Translations under genes and position numbers: made by a program
Notes under the pieces: generated by a model
Database searches by the model: none
What the model saw: only the letters and a program-made list of their open reading frames with translations
Told to the model about the DNA's origin: nothing
Shown: positions 33,295 through 43,778 of the stretch, piece after piece
How positions within the stretch are numbered: the first letter of the stretch is position 1
Layout of the letters: every line of letters begins with the position of its first letter
DNA from: Fusobacterium necrophorum subsp. necrophorum
Lineage (GTDB): Bacteria > Fusobacteriota > Fusobacteriia > Fusobacteriales > Fusobacteriaceae
Direction of reading: 5' to 3'
Assembly: GCF_004006635.1 (NCBI RefSeq)
Contig: NZ_CP034842.1
Coordinates: 1,178,001-1,242,000 of the forward strand
Length of the DNA: 64,000 nucleotides

Positions 33295-35109
33295 TTAAGA
33301 ATATAAGTTTTTATAAAAACAATAATGTAAAATAAGTTGTTGTATTTCATATCTCATAGATAAATCTGAAATTTTATTTAGGGAAATATCTCCATTTTCC
33401 TCCCAAATCAATTCTTTGTAATAATTTTCTCCATAGAGGAAAACAATCATGCCGGCAAGAGCTCCCGGATATTTTTCTTGAATTTTTTTTAGTTTTTGGC
33501 AAGCTATTTCTATGGAGAATTCCGGATTTTTTAATTGGGAAGGCTCCGGAGTATTTCGAAAATCCAAAGCAAAGAGTCCCATTTTATTTTCTTTTTCATA
33601 ATTGCTGTTCCATTCGCTGGACAGCAGAATTAAAGTGTTTAATATGTCTTCTGCAATTCCATATTGTAGAGCATACTTTTGGATTAAATCTCTGTAGTAT
33701 CTCGGAAATAATAAGGAAATGGAATTTCGAAAACGACTGAACAGAGAAGCGTTTCGTTTTGCATTTTGATATGCCAAGTCATAAAGAGCAAAGTTTTCAT
33801 AAAAATTGTTCACCGCACAGGTAGTTTCAATCTCCGTTTTATAGTAAAAGTGGCTATTTTTGATTTCCAATTCCACCAAATCTCGATCCTGTATGGAGAG
33901 AAAATTTTTTAATTTTTCATATTCCAAAGAAGTTGATTTTACTATATTAGAGTCATCGAAAGGATAGAGATCCGACAGATAATGCTGCACCAAAAAATTT
34001 GTGAAGGCAAGGGAATTGTCCTTGTCTACAGTGGCTGTGGGATTGGTGATGAAATAATGAAACATAATATTTTCATAAGCATTGGATTCTCTCTCTTCTA
34101 TCTTTTGAGCAACGGAAAGAAATTTTTCCCTTTGCTTTGTAATAAAATAGGAATTTCCTAAAAGTTTCAAATCATGAGTACTTTTGGGAGATTTTTTTTC
34201 CAAAAGTTGAATGACGGTGTCGTAGTTTTCTAAACTGTAGTGAATTGCCGCTAATTCTAAGACGGCATCACTTTTGTATCTGGGATTTTGAATTGCTTCA
34301 TAACAAGAAACGGCTTTTACATATTCTTTTCTATGATGATAAGCCCTTGCTTTTTGCAGGAGATAAAAATCTTGATTTTCCTCAGCTCGCAGGTCCAGTT
34401 TGGAAAATAAATTTGCATATTGCAATACCTTGTCATAGCTTTTCGTTTTCAAAAAATGAGTTAAGAGAGCGGAATAAAAGGGGAAAAAATCTTCCTTTTT
34501 TCCTTGATTTCGCCTCAAAAATTCCAAGAGAAATCGTTGAGCGTTCTCCCTTTCTCCCTTGGAAGCAAGATATGTAAAGATTTCCAAAACATCTTGCTTT
34601 TTTAAGTCCGAGATATGCTCAAAGTTCTGATAGAATTTGGCTGCGAAATATATCTTATAATAAGCATTGATTTTGCATAGAACGGCTTCTATCTTTTTTT
34701 CCATCAATTCATGGGAATAGCTGTATTCAGAAGAAAGTAATCTCTCGAAATAGAGATTGGCTTGCCTGAGTTGATTTTTTTTCAAGTGTAAGGTTCCAAG
34801 AGTATAATCTCTTTCTTCTATGTGTGCGGGAAGAATATTTGCAGTCAGCAATGTTTCCGCTTCTTCCCATTGTTCTAAATGGTATTGTGTCAAACCCAGA
34901 TAGTAATCCAATAATTTGGATTTTTGAACTCGAGAATAGGGAAAGGTTCTCTTGAGTAAAGAAAAGCTTTCGTAGGCTTCCTGATATTTCCGTTCTTGAT
35001 ATTGTTTTTTGGCTTTTGTGTATAAAATATAGTCTTCATAAGAATAAGAAAACAAAAAATGGGAAAAGGAGAATAGATATATTGTCAGATAAACTATATT
35101 TCTTTTCAT
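33295..35109 (-). CDS. Exported TPR protein with degenerate lytic-transglycosylase-like C-terminus
   Basis: A 604-residue protein: signal peptide (about 1-22), then TPR-like helical repeats up to about residue 450 (KKQYQERKYQEAYESFSLLK and similar), then a block resembling the SLT domain of Slt70. That block has FPRYYRDLIQKYALQYGIAEDILNTL, LLSSEWNSN, MGLFAL and GALAGMIVFLYGEN. In active enzymes the second element is RQES-F-N with the catalytic Glu; here the aligned position appears to be Ser, so it may be inactive. The architecture suggests a periplasmic peptidoglycan-binding or scaffolding protein. The start at 35109 has AAAGGAG; a TTG six codons earlier overlaps it. Confidence 0.65.
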   Translation of the reverse strand: MKRNIVYLTIYLFSFSHFLFSYSYEDYILYTKAKKQYQERKYQEAYESFSLLKRTFPYSRVQKSKLLDYYLGLTQYHLEQWEEAETLLTANILPAHIEERDYTLGTLHLKKNQLRQANLYFERLLSSEYSYSHELMEKKIEAVLCKINAYYKIYFAAKFYQNFEHISDLKKQDVLEIFTYLASKGERENAQRFLLEFLRRNQGKKEDFFPFYSALLTHFLKTKSYDKVLQYANLFSKLDLRAEENQDFYLLQKARAYHHRKEYVKAVSCYEAIQNPRYKSDAVLELAAIHYSLENYDTVIQLLEKKSPKSTHDLKLLGNSYFITKQREKFLSVAQKIEERESNAYENIMFHYFITNPTATVDKDNSLAFTNFLVQHYLSDLYPFDDSNIVKSTSLEYEKLKNFLSIQDRDLVELEIKNSHFYYKTEIETTCAVNNFYENFALYDLAYQNAKRNASLFSRFRNSISLLFPRYYRDLIQKYALQYGIAEDILNTLILLSSEWNSNYEKENKMGLFALDFRNTPEPSQLKNPEFSIEIACQKLKKIQEKYPGALAGMIVFLYGENYYKELIWEENGDISLNKISDLSMRYEIQQLILHYCFYKNLYS

Positions 35110-35190
35110 TTCGAAGTCTCCTTTCAAGCAATCGATATTTATATTATTACAAAAATAAAAAAAAATATCAACTAATATTTAAAATAAGGC

Positions 35191-35220
35191 TTGAAATAAG
35201 ATAGAGATTGTATGTATAAT
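35191..35220 (+). promoter_or_regulatory. Promoter of the mutL operon
   Basis: TTGAAA (35191-35196), an 18-nt spacer and TATAAT (35215-35220) lie 38 nt before mutL. No terminator is seen until after lysS, so this promoter may drive mutL through lysS. Confidence 0.75.
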
Positions 35221-35257
35221 AAAAAATAAAGTTTTATCAAGGAGAGGAGGAACACAC

Positions 35258-37051
35258 TTGGGGAAAATTCATATTTTAGAAGAAAGTGTTTCCAATGCCA
35301 TTGCAGCCGGAGAAGTTGTTGAAAATCCCGCCAGTTTAGTCAAAGAATTGTTAGAGAATTCTTTGGATGCCGGGAGTAAAAATATTTATCTGTTTATTCG
35401 GGAAGGAGGTCGTTTTGTCGAAATTCGGGATGACGGAGTAGGAATGAGTCGGGAAGACGTACTCTTATCTGTGGAAAGACATGCTACGAGTAAAATTTCT
35501 AAAAAAGAAGATTTATTTGCCCTGCAAAGTTACGGCTTTCGAGGGGAAGCTCTCTCCTCCATTGCAGCTGTTTCTAAACTGTCCATAACTTCTTGTGAAT
35601 TAGGTTCCAGTATGGGAAGCAAAATGACAGTTTTAGGAGGAAAAGTAACAGGAATCAAAGATTTTCCAAGAACACAGGGAACAGATATTGTCATTCAGGA
35701 TTTATTTTTCAATACGCCTGCTCGTCTTAAATTTTTAAGAAAAGCAAGCACAGAATATATACAAATCAAGGATATTGTCCTAAAAGAAGCTTTGGCAAAT
35801 CCCGAAGTGAAAATTCGCTTGGAGATTGATGGAAAAGAAAGTATTTATAGCAGCGGAAATGGCTTAGAGAATACGATTTTAGAAATTTTTGGAAGAAATG
35901 CCTTGAAAAATTTGAAAAAGTTTGCCTATGGTTATGTAGGAAATGAAAAATTATATCGCTCTTCCCGAGATTCTCTTTTTATTTTTGTCAACGGAAGACC
36001 TGTAAAGGCGAAATTGATAGAAGAAGCAATTATTGATTCTTATTATACGAAGTTGATGAAGGGAAAATATCCTTTTGCCTGTGTCTTTTTGAGAATCCCG
36101 GCTTCCGAAATTGATGTGAATGTGCATCCCTCTAAGAAAATTATTAAATTTGCCAATGCAAGTGAAGTCTACAGTTTGGTTCGAAATAGTATTGAGGAAG
36201 TTTTTCAAGAGGAAAAGGAATTCAGCTTTGCCCGGTTTGAAGTAAAAGAAGAGCCCGGAGTTTTGGAGATAGAAAAATCTACGGAAAGAAACTTTAGAGA
36301 AATGGAGAGGGAAGAGGAAGGCTTGAAGCAGGAATTTTCGTGGCAAGAAGCCTTACAAAAAGAAGAGAAAACATATTTTCAGGAAGAGAAAACAGAAAAA
36401 ATTCCACTTTTTGACTTGCAAAATGATAAAATTCCTGCTATAAAAGATAGGCGTTCTTTTGTAGAAGAGGAGAGAAGTTCTCTTCCACACTATGATTTTA
36501 AAATTTTAGCTCAAATTTATGATACTTTTTTATTAGTAGAGCGAAAAGGAATCTTTGAAATCTATGATCAGCATATTATACATGAAAGGGTATTGTATGA
36601 GGAGTTAAAAGAAAAATATTATGGGCATTCCATTCAAAAACAACAGCTTTTGGTTCCCTTGAGACTTAGTTTAGACCCCAGAGAAAAAGCACTTTTTTTT
36701 GAACATGCGGAACAATTTGCATTTTTTGGTGTGGAAGGAGAAGATTTCGGAGGAAATGAAATTTTGATCCGTTCCGTTCCTGCTGTCGAGTTCAAAGCCT
36801 CGATGGAAGAAATCATTCGAGAGATGCTACAGCAATTGAGCCATGAAAAAGAAAAGGATATTCGGGAAAGTATGATTATCAGTATGTCCTGTAAAGGAGC
36901 GATCAAGGCAAATCAAAAATTGATTTTGGAAGATATGTATCCTTTGATTCAGAGATTGCATGAGATTGGAGAATATACCTGTCCACATGGACGTCCTATC
37001 ATTATGCAGATCAGTTTGGAAGAGTTGGAAAAATGGTTTAAGAGAAAATAG
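35258..37051 (+). CDS. mutL: DNA mismatch repair protein MutL (endonuclease type)
   Basis: A 597-residue MutL. The N-terminal GHKL ATPase has AAGEVVENPASLVKELLENS, RDDGVGMS, RHATSKI and GFRGEALSSIA. After a variable acidic linker (about 310-410), the C-terminal domain has the endonuclease metal motif DQHIIHERVLYEE (DQHA-x2-E-x4-E type), then SMSCKGAIKANQ and CPHGRPI. This is the nicking MutL of bacteria without MutH. The start is TTG at 35258, behind a very strong AAGGAGAGGAGG, 9 nt before it. A mutS gene is not in the window. Confidence 0.95.
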   Translation: MGKIHILEESVSNAIAAGEVVENPASLVKELLENSLDAGSKNIYLFIREGGRFVEIRDDGVGMSREDVLLSVERHATSKISKKEDLFALQSYGFRGEALSSIAAVSKLSITSCELGSSMGSKMTVLGGKVTGIKDFPRTQGTDIVIQDLFFNTPARLKFLRKASTEYIQIKDIVLKEALANPEVKIRLEIDGKESIYSSGNGLENTILEIFGRNALKNLKKFAYGYVGNEKLYRSSRDSLFIFVNGRPVKAKLIEEAIIDSYYTKLMKGKYPFACVFLRIPASEIDVNVHPSKKIIKFANASEVYSLVRNSIEEVFQEEKEFSFARFEVKEEPGVLEIEKSTERNFREMEREEEGLKQEFSWQEALQKEEKTYFQEEKTEKIPLFDLQNDKIPAIKDRRSFVEEERSSLPHYDFKILAQIYDTFLLVERKGIFEIYDQHIIHERVLYEELKEKYYGHSIQKQQLLVPLRLSLDPREKALFFEHAEQFAFFGVEGEDFGGNEILIRSVPAVEFKASMEEIIREMLQQLSHEKEKDIRESMIISMSCKGAIKANQKLILEDMYPLIQRLHEIGEYTCPHGRPIIMQISLEELEKWFKRK

Positions 37052-37081
37052 TGGAAAAAAAGACAAAAAAGGGGTATTATT

Positions 37082-37549
37082 TTGAATGTTTCTATCGTAT
37101 GTGTCGGAAAGGTGAAAGACAAATATATTTTAGACGGCATTGCCGAATTTCAGAAAAGACTTCAGCCTTTTGTTAAGTTTGACATTTTGGAAGTGAAAGA
37201 ATATGGAAAAGAACAAAGCCCAACACAGGCTATGGAAAAGGAAACAGGAGAGTTGATTTCTGTTTTGGAAAGACTGGGAGGCTATCATATTCTTCTGGAT
37301 GTCAAAGGAAAAGAACGAGATTCTTTGGAAATGGCAAAACATTTGGAAGGGTTACAAGTACAGGGAAAAAGTAGAGTTAACTTTATCATAGGAGGCTCTG
37401 ACGGGTATACGGATGCTTTGCGGAAGTATTGTCAGGAGAGACTTAGCTTTTCCAAATTTACCTTTCCACATCAACTGATGCGGTTGATTTTGATAGAACA
37501 AATATATCGGTGGTTCAGCATCAATCATCATATCAAATATCACAAATAG
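37082..37549 (+). CDS. rlmH: 23S rRNA (pseudouridine-1915-N3)-methyltransferase
   Basis: A 155-residue SPOUT-class methyltransferase that acts on the 70S ribosome at helix 69. The SAM-binding trefoil knot is seen as FIIGGSDGY and SFSKFTFPHQLMRLILIEQIYR near the C-terminus, with normal RlmH length. The start codon is TTG at 37082 with AAAGGGG upstream. It follows mutL by 30 nt in the same transcript. Confidence 0.93.
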   Translation: MNVSIVCVGKVKDKYILDGIAEFQKRLQPFVKFDILEVKEYGKEQSPTQAMEKETGELISVLERLGGYHILLDVKGKERDSLEMAKHLEGLQVQGKSRVNFIIGGSDGYTDALRKYCQERLSFSKFTFPHQLMRLILIEQIYRWFSINHHIKYHK

Positions 37550-37587
37550 TAGAATATAAAATTATAATATGGAGGGAAAAGAATAAT

Positions 37588-37917
37588 ATGTATTCACAAG
37601 GCGAAACTTTTTATTATGATATTGAGGACGAAGAATATGAATTGAGTGTTCTATCTACTTTTTTAGTAGGAGAACAGGAATATCTTATTACAGAGGATTT
37701 TGACGGAGCACTTCATGTTTTCATCTATGACGAGGATGAAGATGATATTTTCCTGGTGGAAGACGAAGAGGAAGCGGCCCAATTGATTCAATATTGGAAA
37801 GAGGAGTACTTAGACGGAGAAGATATTGGAGATTATGAAGAAGATGAGTACTATGATAGAGAGGATCGTTATCAAGAAGATTCTTACAACGAAATTGAGG
37901 AAGATGACGAATATTGA
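37588..37917 (+). CDS. DUF1292-family acidic protein
   Basis: A 109-residue, very acidic protein. The DUF1292 core is EEYELSVLSTFLVGEQEYLI followed by FIYDEDEDDIFLVEDEEEAAQ. The last 35 residues are almost all Asp, Glu and Tyr. The family is common in Firmicutes (YrzB-like) and has no known function. The start at 37588 has GGAGGG 11 nt upstream; the open frame extends further 5' but overlaps rlmH without a ribosome site. It overlaps the next gene by one base. Confidence 0.8.
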   Translation: MYSQGETFYYDIEDEEYELSVLSTFLVGEQEYLITEDFDGALHVFIYDEDEDDIFLVEDEEEAAQLIQYWKEEYLDGEDIGDYEEDEYYDREDRYQEDSYNEIEEDDEY

Positions 37918-38297
37918 TGATACCGGAAAAATGGATGATTAAAAGTCAAGATTCCTATGGGAAAAATTTAGAGTTTGTAGATTTAAAAGAGTTTCAACAA
38001 GATGGAGTGTACTCTTATTGTTATAAAAGCCGTTTGGGAGAGTGTGAGCTTGTTTTTTTTGAGCAAGAAAACCGAATTTCTCTTCTCCGAACAGGAAAAA
38101 ATGAACTTCACTTGAATTTACAACTGGGAAACACTTTTGAAATGAAATATCAAGCCGAGGGCTATCAGGATATCTTTTTCGTGAAAGCTCTGTCCTGCAA
38201 AAGAGAAGAGGGAAGTTTTGAATTTTCCTATGATATTTTGGAAAAAAGTGGAGAGAGAATCAATCAAATCGTAATCCAAATGAAAAGGAGGAAATGA
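37917..38297 (+). CDS. DUF1934-like calycin-fold protein
   Basis: A 126-residue protein that resembles DUF1934 (YwiB-type small beta-barrels): repeated beta strands such as GVYSYCYKSRLGECELVFFE, RISLLRTGKNELHLNLQLG and FEFSYDILEKSGERINQIVIQM. No catalytic residues can be pointed out. Its ATG shares a base with the stop of the DUF1292 gene (TGATG), and its own stop overlaps the next frame, so the chain is translationally coupled. I am fairly sure of the gene and less of the family. Confidence 0.65.
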   Translation: MIPEKWMIKSQDSYGKNLEFVDLKEFQQDGVYSYCYKSRLGECELVFFEQENRISLLRTGKNELHLNLQLGNTFEMKYQAEGYQDIFFVKALSCKREEGSFEFSYDILEKSGERINQIVIQMKRRK

Positions 38298-38299
38298 CG

Positions 38300-41031
<2,732 letters not shown>

Positions 41032-41045
41032 TATTAAGATGAAAA

Positions 41046-41091
41046 GGTTCTCTGTCAAATGGTGTTGGTGAAGAGTAGAATATGAAAATTT
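41046..41091 (+). repeat. 46-bp repeat, copy 1 (after lysS)
   Basis: A sequence beginning GGTTCTCTGTCAAATGGTGT and continuing with GAAGAGTAGAATATGAAAAT matches three copies at 62.4-62.6 kb with about 80% identity to the best. It starts 15 nt after the lysS stop. See the entry at 62420. Confidence 0.7.
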
Positions 41092-41141
41092 CATTGTCTC
41101 CACTAAAAAATTGGAGTCAGATATTACTTTAGTCTTTCAAA

Positions 41142-41170
41142 TTGTTTTTTGATAAAAATCATGGTATAAT
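41142..41170 (+). promoter_or_regulatory. Strong promoter of an orphan short transcript
   Basis: TTGTTT (41142-41147), a 17-nt spacer and TATAAT (41165-41170) with extended -10 TGG. A terminator follows only about 80 nt downstream, and no gene lies between. Confidence 0.7.
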
Positions 41171-41175
41171 ATAAG

Positions 41176-41253
41176 CATTAAATTTGCTACAAAATACATG
41201 ATAAAATGATTGGGAAAATGCCCTGGCCTTTTTGTGGCGCAGGGCCATTTTTT
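41176..41253 (+). ncRNA. Candidate small RNA, about 78 nt
   Basis: The promoter at 41142-41170 predicts a start near 41176. An intrinsic terminator (GCCCTG 41220-41225 with CAGGGC 41240-41245, inner GCC/GGC, then T6 at 41248-41253) predicts the 3' end. There is no ribosome site, and the only small frame (18 codons from 41208) overlaps the terminator. It is most simply an intergenic sRNA. A leader for the AlbA_2 gene 175 nt downstream is less likely, since that gene has its own promoter. Confidence 0.5.
41220..41253 (+). terminator. Terminator of the candidate small RNA
   Basis: A GC-rich 6+3 bp stem with a T-rich loop, followed by TTTTTT. Confidence 0.75.
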
Positions 41254-41377
41254 ATTCTTTAGGAAATTATAAATGGAAAGAAGGAGTAAAATATTTAAAA
41301 AAAATGTAGAGTTGAAGAAGGAAAAAGATGAAAAAAAATATTTTTTTAATTAAAAGTATATAGTCTCGAAAATAACA

Positions 41378-41405
41378 TTGATATAGGTAAATAGAATACT
41401 ACAAT
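41378..41405 (+). promoter_or_regulatory. Promoter of the AlbA_2 gene
   Basis: TTGATA (41378-41383), a 16-nt spacer and TACAAT (41400-41405), 25 nt before the chosen start. The stretch 41254-41377 between the small RNA and this promoter is AT-rich and shows nothing else. Confidence 0.65.
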
Positions 41406-41429
41406 AAAAATGTGGAGGTGAAATGGGAT

Positions 41430-42836
41430 ATGGATTTGTCAAAGTATCTTGGAGAAGCTACAACTTATGATAAAAAAGAAAAATTGGAAAGATCAAAACC
41501 GAAAAGCTGGCTCAAAAGTATCAGTGCCTTTGCGAATACGAATGGAGGTGCTTTAATATTTGGAATATCGGATGCCGATGAGTTGATTGGACTGGAGGAT
41601 TACAAAAAAGACTCGGAGATGATTAGTGAAATAATTAAAACAAAAATGGACCCCATTCCTAAAATACAGCTTGAGAACTTTATGGAAGAGAAAAAACATT
41701 TTATTATCTTTCATGTAGAACAAGGGAATGAAACACCCTACTATCTTATTGATGGAGGGTATCGAGTCGCATATAAAAGGGTGGGAAATCAGAGCGTTGT
41801 AGCGACAAGTATTGATTTGAAAAATCTTGTATTAAAGGGAATGAATAAAACTTTTGATACCCTTCCCACAGAACTTCACATCAAAGATGCTACATTTAAC
41901 AAACTTAGAATAGAGTATGAAAAAAGAACAAACAAGGACTTTGAAGAAAAAGACTTGTTTTCGTTTGGTTTGGTGACAAAAGATGGCCAACTAACTTATG
42001 CAGGAGCCTTATTTGCAGATGATTATCTGGTATATCAATCCAGAGTCTTTTGCACCAGATGGGATGGACTTACAAAAACAGGCGGACGGATGGAAGCGAC
42101 AGATGATAAGGAGTTTGAAGGCAACCTCTTGTTTTTACTCGAAAATACACTGAATTTCATAAGAGTAAATACAAGGAAGATGTGGAAGAAAGGGGCTCTC
42201 TATCGTGAAGAATTTCCAGATTATCCGGAAAGAGCCATTCAAGAAACAATAGTCAATGCTTTGATTCATCGAGATTATAGCGTTATAGGAAGTGAAGTGC
42301 ACGTTGATATTTATGATAATAGGTTAGAAGTTTATTCGCCGGGTGGCATGTATGATGGAAGAATGATCCAAAATGTAGATCCATACACAATTTTTTCAAG
42401 CAGACGAAATCCCGTTCTTGCTGATCTGTTTGGAAGAATGGATTTTATGGAAAGAAGAGGAAGTGGACTAAAAAAAATTATAGAGAGCTACGAGTTTGAG
42501 AAAGAATATAAAAAAGAATTAAAACCTGAATTTATATCGACACAAAGCACATTTCTTGTGATTTTAAAGAACTTAAATTATGCTTTGGAGACTGAACCCC
42601 AAACTGAACCCCAAACTGAACCCCAAACTGAACCCCAAAAAATGTCAAGGCAAGAGAGGTTACAAAAGATAGTAGAGCTTCTTATCGAAAATCCATCAAT
42701 GACAAAATTAGATTTGGCTAAGATATTCCATATTACAGAATCTACTGTCAAAAGAGACGTGTCTTACTTAAAAGAAATTGGAAAAATAAAGTATGTAGGC
42801 AGTTCAAAGACAGGAAAATGGATTGTGAATAAATAG
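41430..42836 (+). CDS. AlbA_2 domain / RecG-like GHKL-ATPase transcriptional regulator
   Basis: A 468-residue protein of the family often annotated as putative transcriptional regulator or ATP-dependent helicase RecG-like. The N-terminal AlbA_2 (Schlafen-type) domain has KSWLKSISAFANTNGGALIF and GISD. A GHKL-like ATPase domain follows (about 265-370) with PERAIQETIVNALIHRDYS, LEVYSPGG and RRGSGLKKI. A repeat linker (TEPQ x4) leads to a C-terminal winged helix (MTKLDLAKIFHITESTVKRD). No helicase motifs are present. The start at 41430 has GGAGGTG nine nt upstream. It is a single gene with its own promoter in a repeat-bearing gap, which fits an accessory gene gained by transfer. Target DNA is unknown. 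Confidence 0.8.
   Translation: MDLSKYLGEATTYDKKEKLERSKPKSWLKSISAFANTNGGALIFGISDADELIGLEDYKKDSEMISEIIKTKMDPIPKIQLENFMEEKKHFIIFHVEQGNETPYYLIDGGYRVAYKRVGNQSVVATSIDLKNLVLKGMNKTFDTLPTELHIKDATFNKLRIEYEKRTNKDFEEKDLFSFGLVTKDGQLTYAGALFADDYLVYQSRVFCTRWDGLTKTGGRMEATDDKEFEGNLLFLLENTLNFIRVNTRKMWKKGALYREEFPDYPERAIQETIVNALIHRDYSVIGSEVHVDIYDNRLEVYSPGGMYDGRMIQNVDPYTIFSSRRNPVLADLFGRMDFMERRGSGLKKIIESYEFEKEYKKELKPEFISTQSTFLVILKNLNYALETEPQTEPQTEPQTEPQKMSRQERLQKIVELLIENPSMTKLDLAKIFHITESTVKRDVSYLKEIGKIKYVGSSKTGKWIVNK
42591..42638 (+). repeat. Four tandem 12-bp repeats encoding TEPQ
   Basis: The unit ACTGAACCCCAA occurs four times without a mismatch inside the AlbA_2 gene. Loss or gain of units keeps the frame and changes linker length between the ATPase and winged-helix domains. 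Confidence 0.9.
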
Positions 42837-42846
42837 TTTTGTTTTC

Positions 42847-42863
42847 TATCGCCACTGGCGATA
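42847..42863. other. Perfect 7-bp inverted repeat after the AlbA_2 gene
   Basis: TATCGCC-ACT-GGCGATA lies 11 nt past the AlbA_2 stop. No T-run follows on either strand, so it is not a classical terminator. It could be a protein-binding site or an RNA 3' stem. The rest of the gap to etfB shows only a weak TAGAAT box at about 42985. Confidence 0.6.
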
Positions 42864-43039
42864 AAGTAATATTCAATAAGCTCAAAAATTCTTTTACAAG
42901 GTCCCTTTTTTTGTAACTTGCAATTTTATAATCAATTCTTTTAAAAATGAAACAATTATCTTTTCATTCGGACAGATGTATGATAGAATAAAAAGCGACA
43001 GGGAAAAATTCCTGATTATTATAAAGAATAGGAGAAGAC

Positions 43040-43765
43040 ATGAAGAAAATTTTAGTATTGGTAAGAGAAACATTTCCTACAAATGAAATCTTAACGGATA
43101 AGAATGTAAGAGAAAAAAGAGTTTTAAATCCTTATGATGAATATGCTTTGTTTCAGGCGAAGAAAATAAAAGAAAAGACCGAAACAGAAATTACCTGTTT
43201 ATTCTTGTCTTATCGAGAGTCGCAATATGGTCTGCGGACTGCTTTGGCTTTGGGAGCGGATAGGGGTATTTTTGTGTATTATCCGGGAAATTCTATTCCT
43301 GAAATAGCGAAGATTCTGGCAAAAGAAATTAAAAAAGTCGAATATGATGCTATTTTTATGGGAATTCGTGATGTGAACAATGACAGAGAAGAATTGCCGA
43401 GCCGATTGGCATTTGCCTTAGAAACCGAACTATATCCTCATATTTTGTCTGTTGATGTGAAAGAGCATTTTACGGTTCGAAGAGAACGAGAAGAAACGAT
43501 AGACAGTTTGGAAATTTTAGAATCCGGAATTTTTGCTTTCAGTCAAAATGTCTATGAACCGGAATATCCTTCCATTCAAAGTATTATGGGAATTCGAGAG
43601 AAGGAAGTGCAGGAAGTTTATTATTCAGATGGGATGGTGGAAAAGAATGTAACGGTGGAATATCAAGATATTCATCGAAAACAGGAAGTCTATAAGAAAA
43701 TTTCGGCTGCTGTCGGAACGGAACAATTGATGGAATACATGAAAAAATGGAAATTAGTGGACTAA
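43040..43765 (+). CDS. etfB: Electron transfer flavoprotein, beta subunit
   Basis: A 241-residue ETF beta subunit that binds AMP or, in bifurcating types, FAD. The fold is seen as RVLNPYDEYALFQAKKIKEK, the loop RTALALGADRGIFVYY and MGIRDVNNDREELPSRLAFAL. It is a little shorter and more divergent than the fatty-acid oxidation type. etfA follows 13 nt later. No acyl-CoA dehydrogenase or FixCX partner is adjacent, so its redox partner lies elsewhere. Whether it bifurcates cannot be decided here. Confidence 0.88.
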   Translation: MKKILVLVRETFPTNEILTDKNVREKRVLNPYDEYALFQAKKIKEKTETEITCLFLSYRESQYGLRTALALGADRGIFVYYPGNSIPEIAKILAKEIKKVEYDAIFMGIRDVNNDREELPSRLAFALETELYPHILSVDVKEHFTVRREREETIDSLEILESGIFAFSQNVYEPEYPSIQSIMGIREKEVQEVYYSDGMVEKNVTVEYQDIHRKQEVYKKISAAVGTEQLMEYMKKWKLVD

Positions 43766-43778
43766 TAGGAGGCAAAAG

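Noticed and set aside
41208-41264. 18-codon frame (MIGKMPWPFCGAGPFFIL) in the candidate small RNA
   Set aside because: It reads through the terminator stem, has no ribosome site, and its odd composition comes from the GC-rich hairpin.
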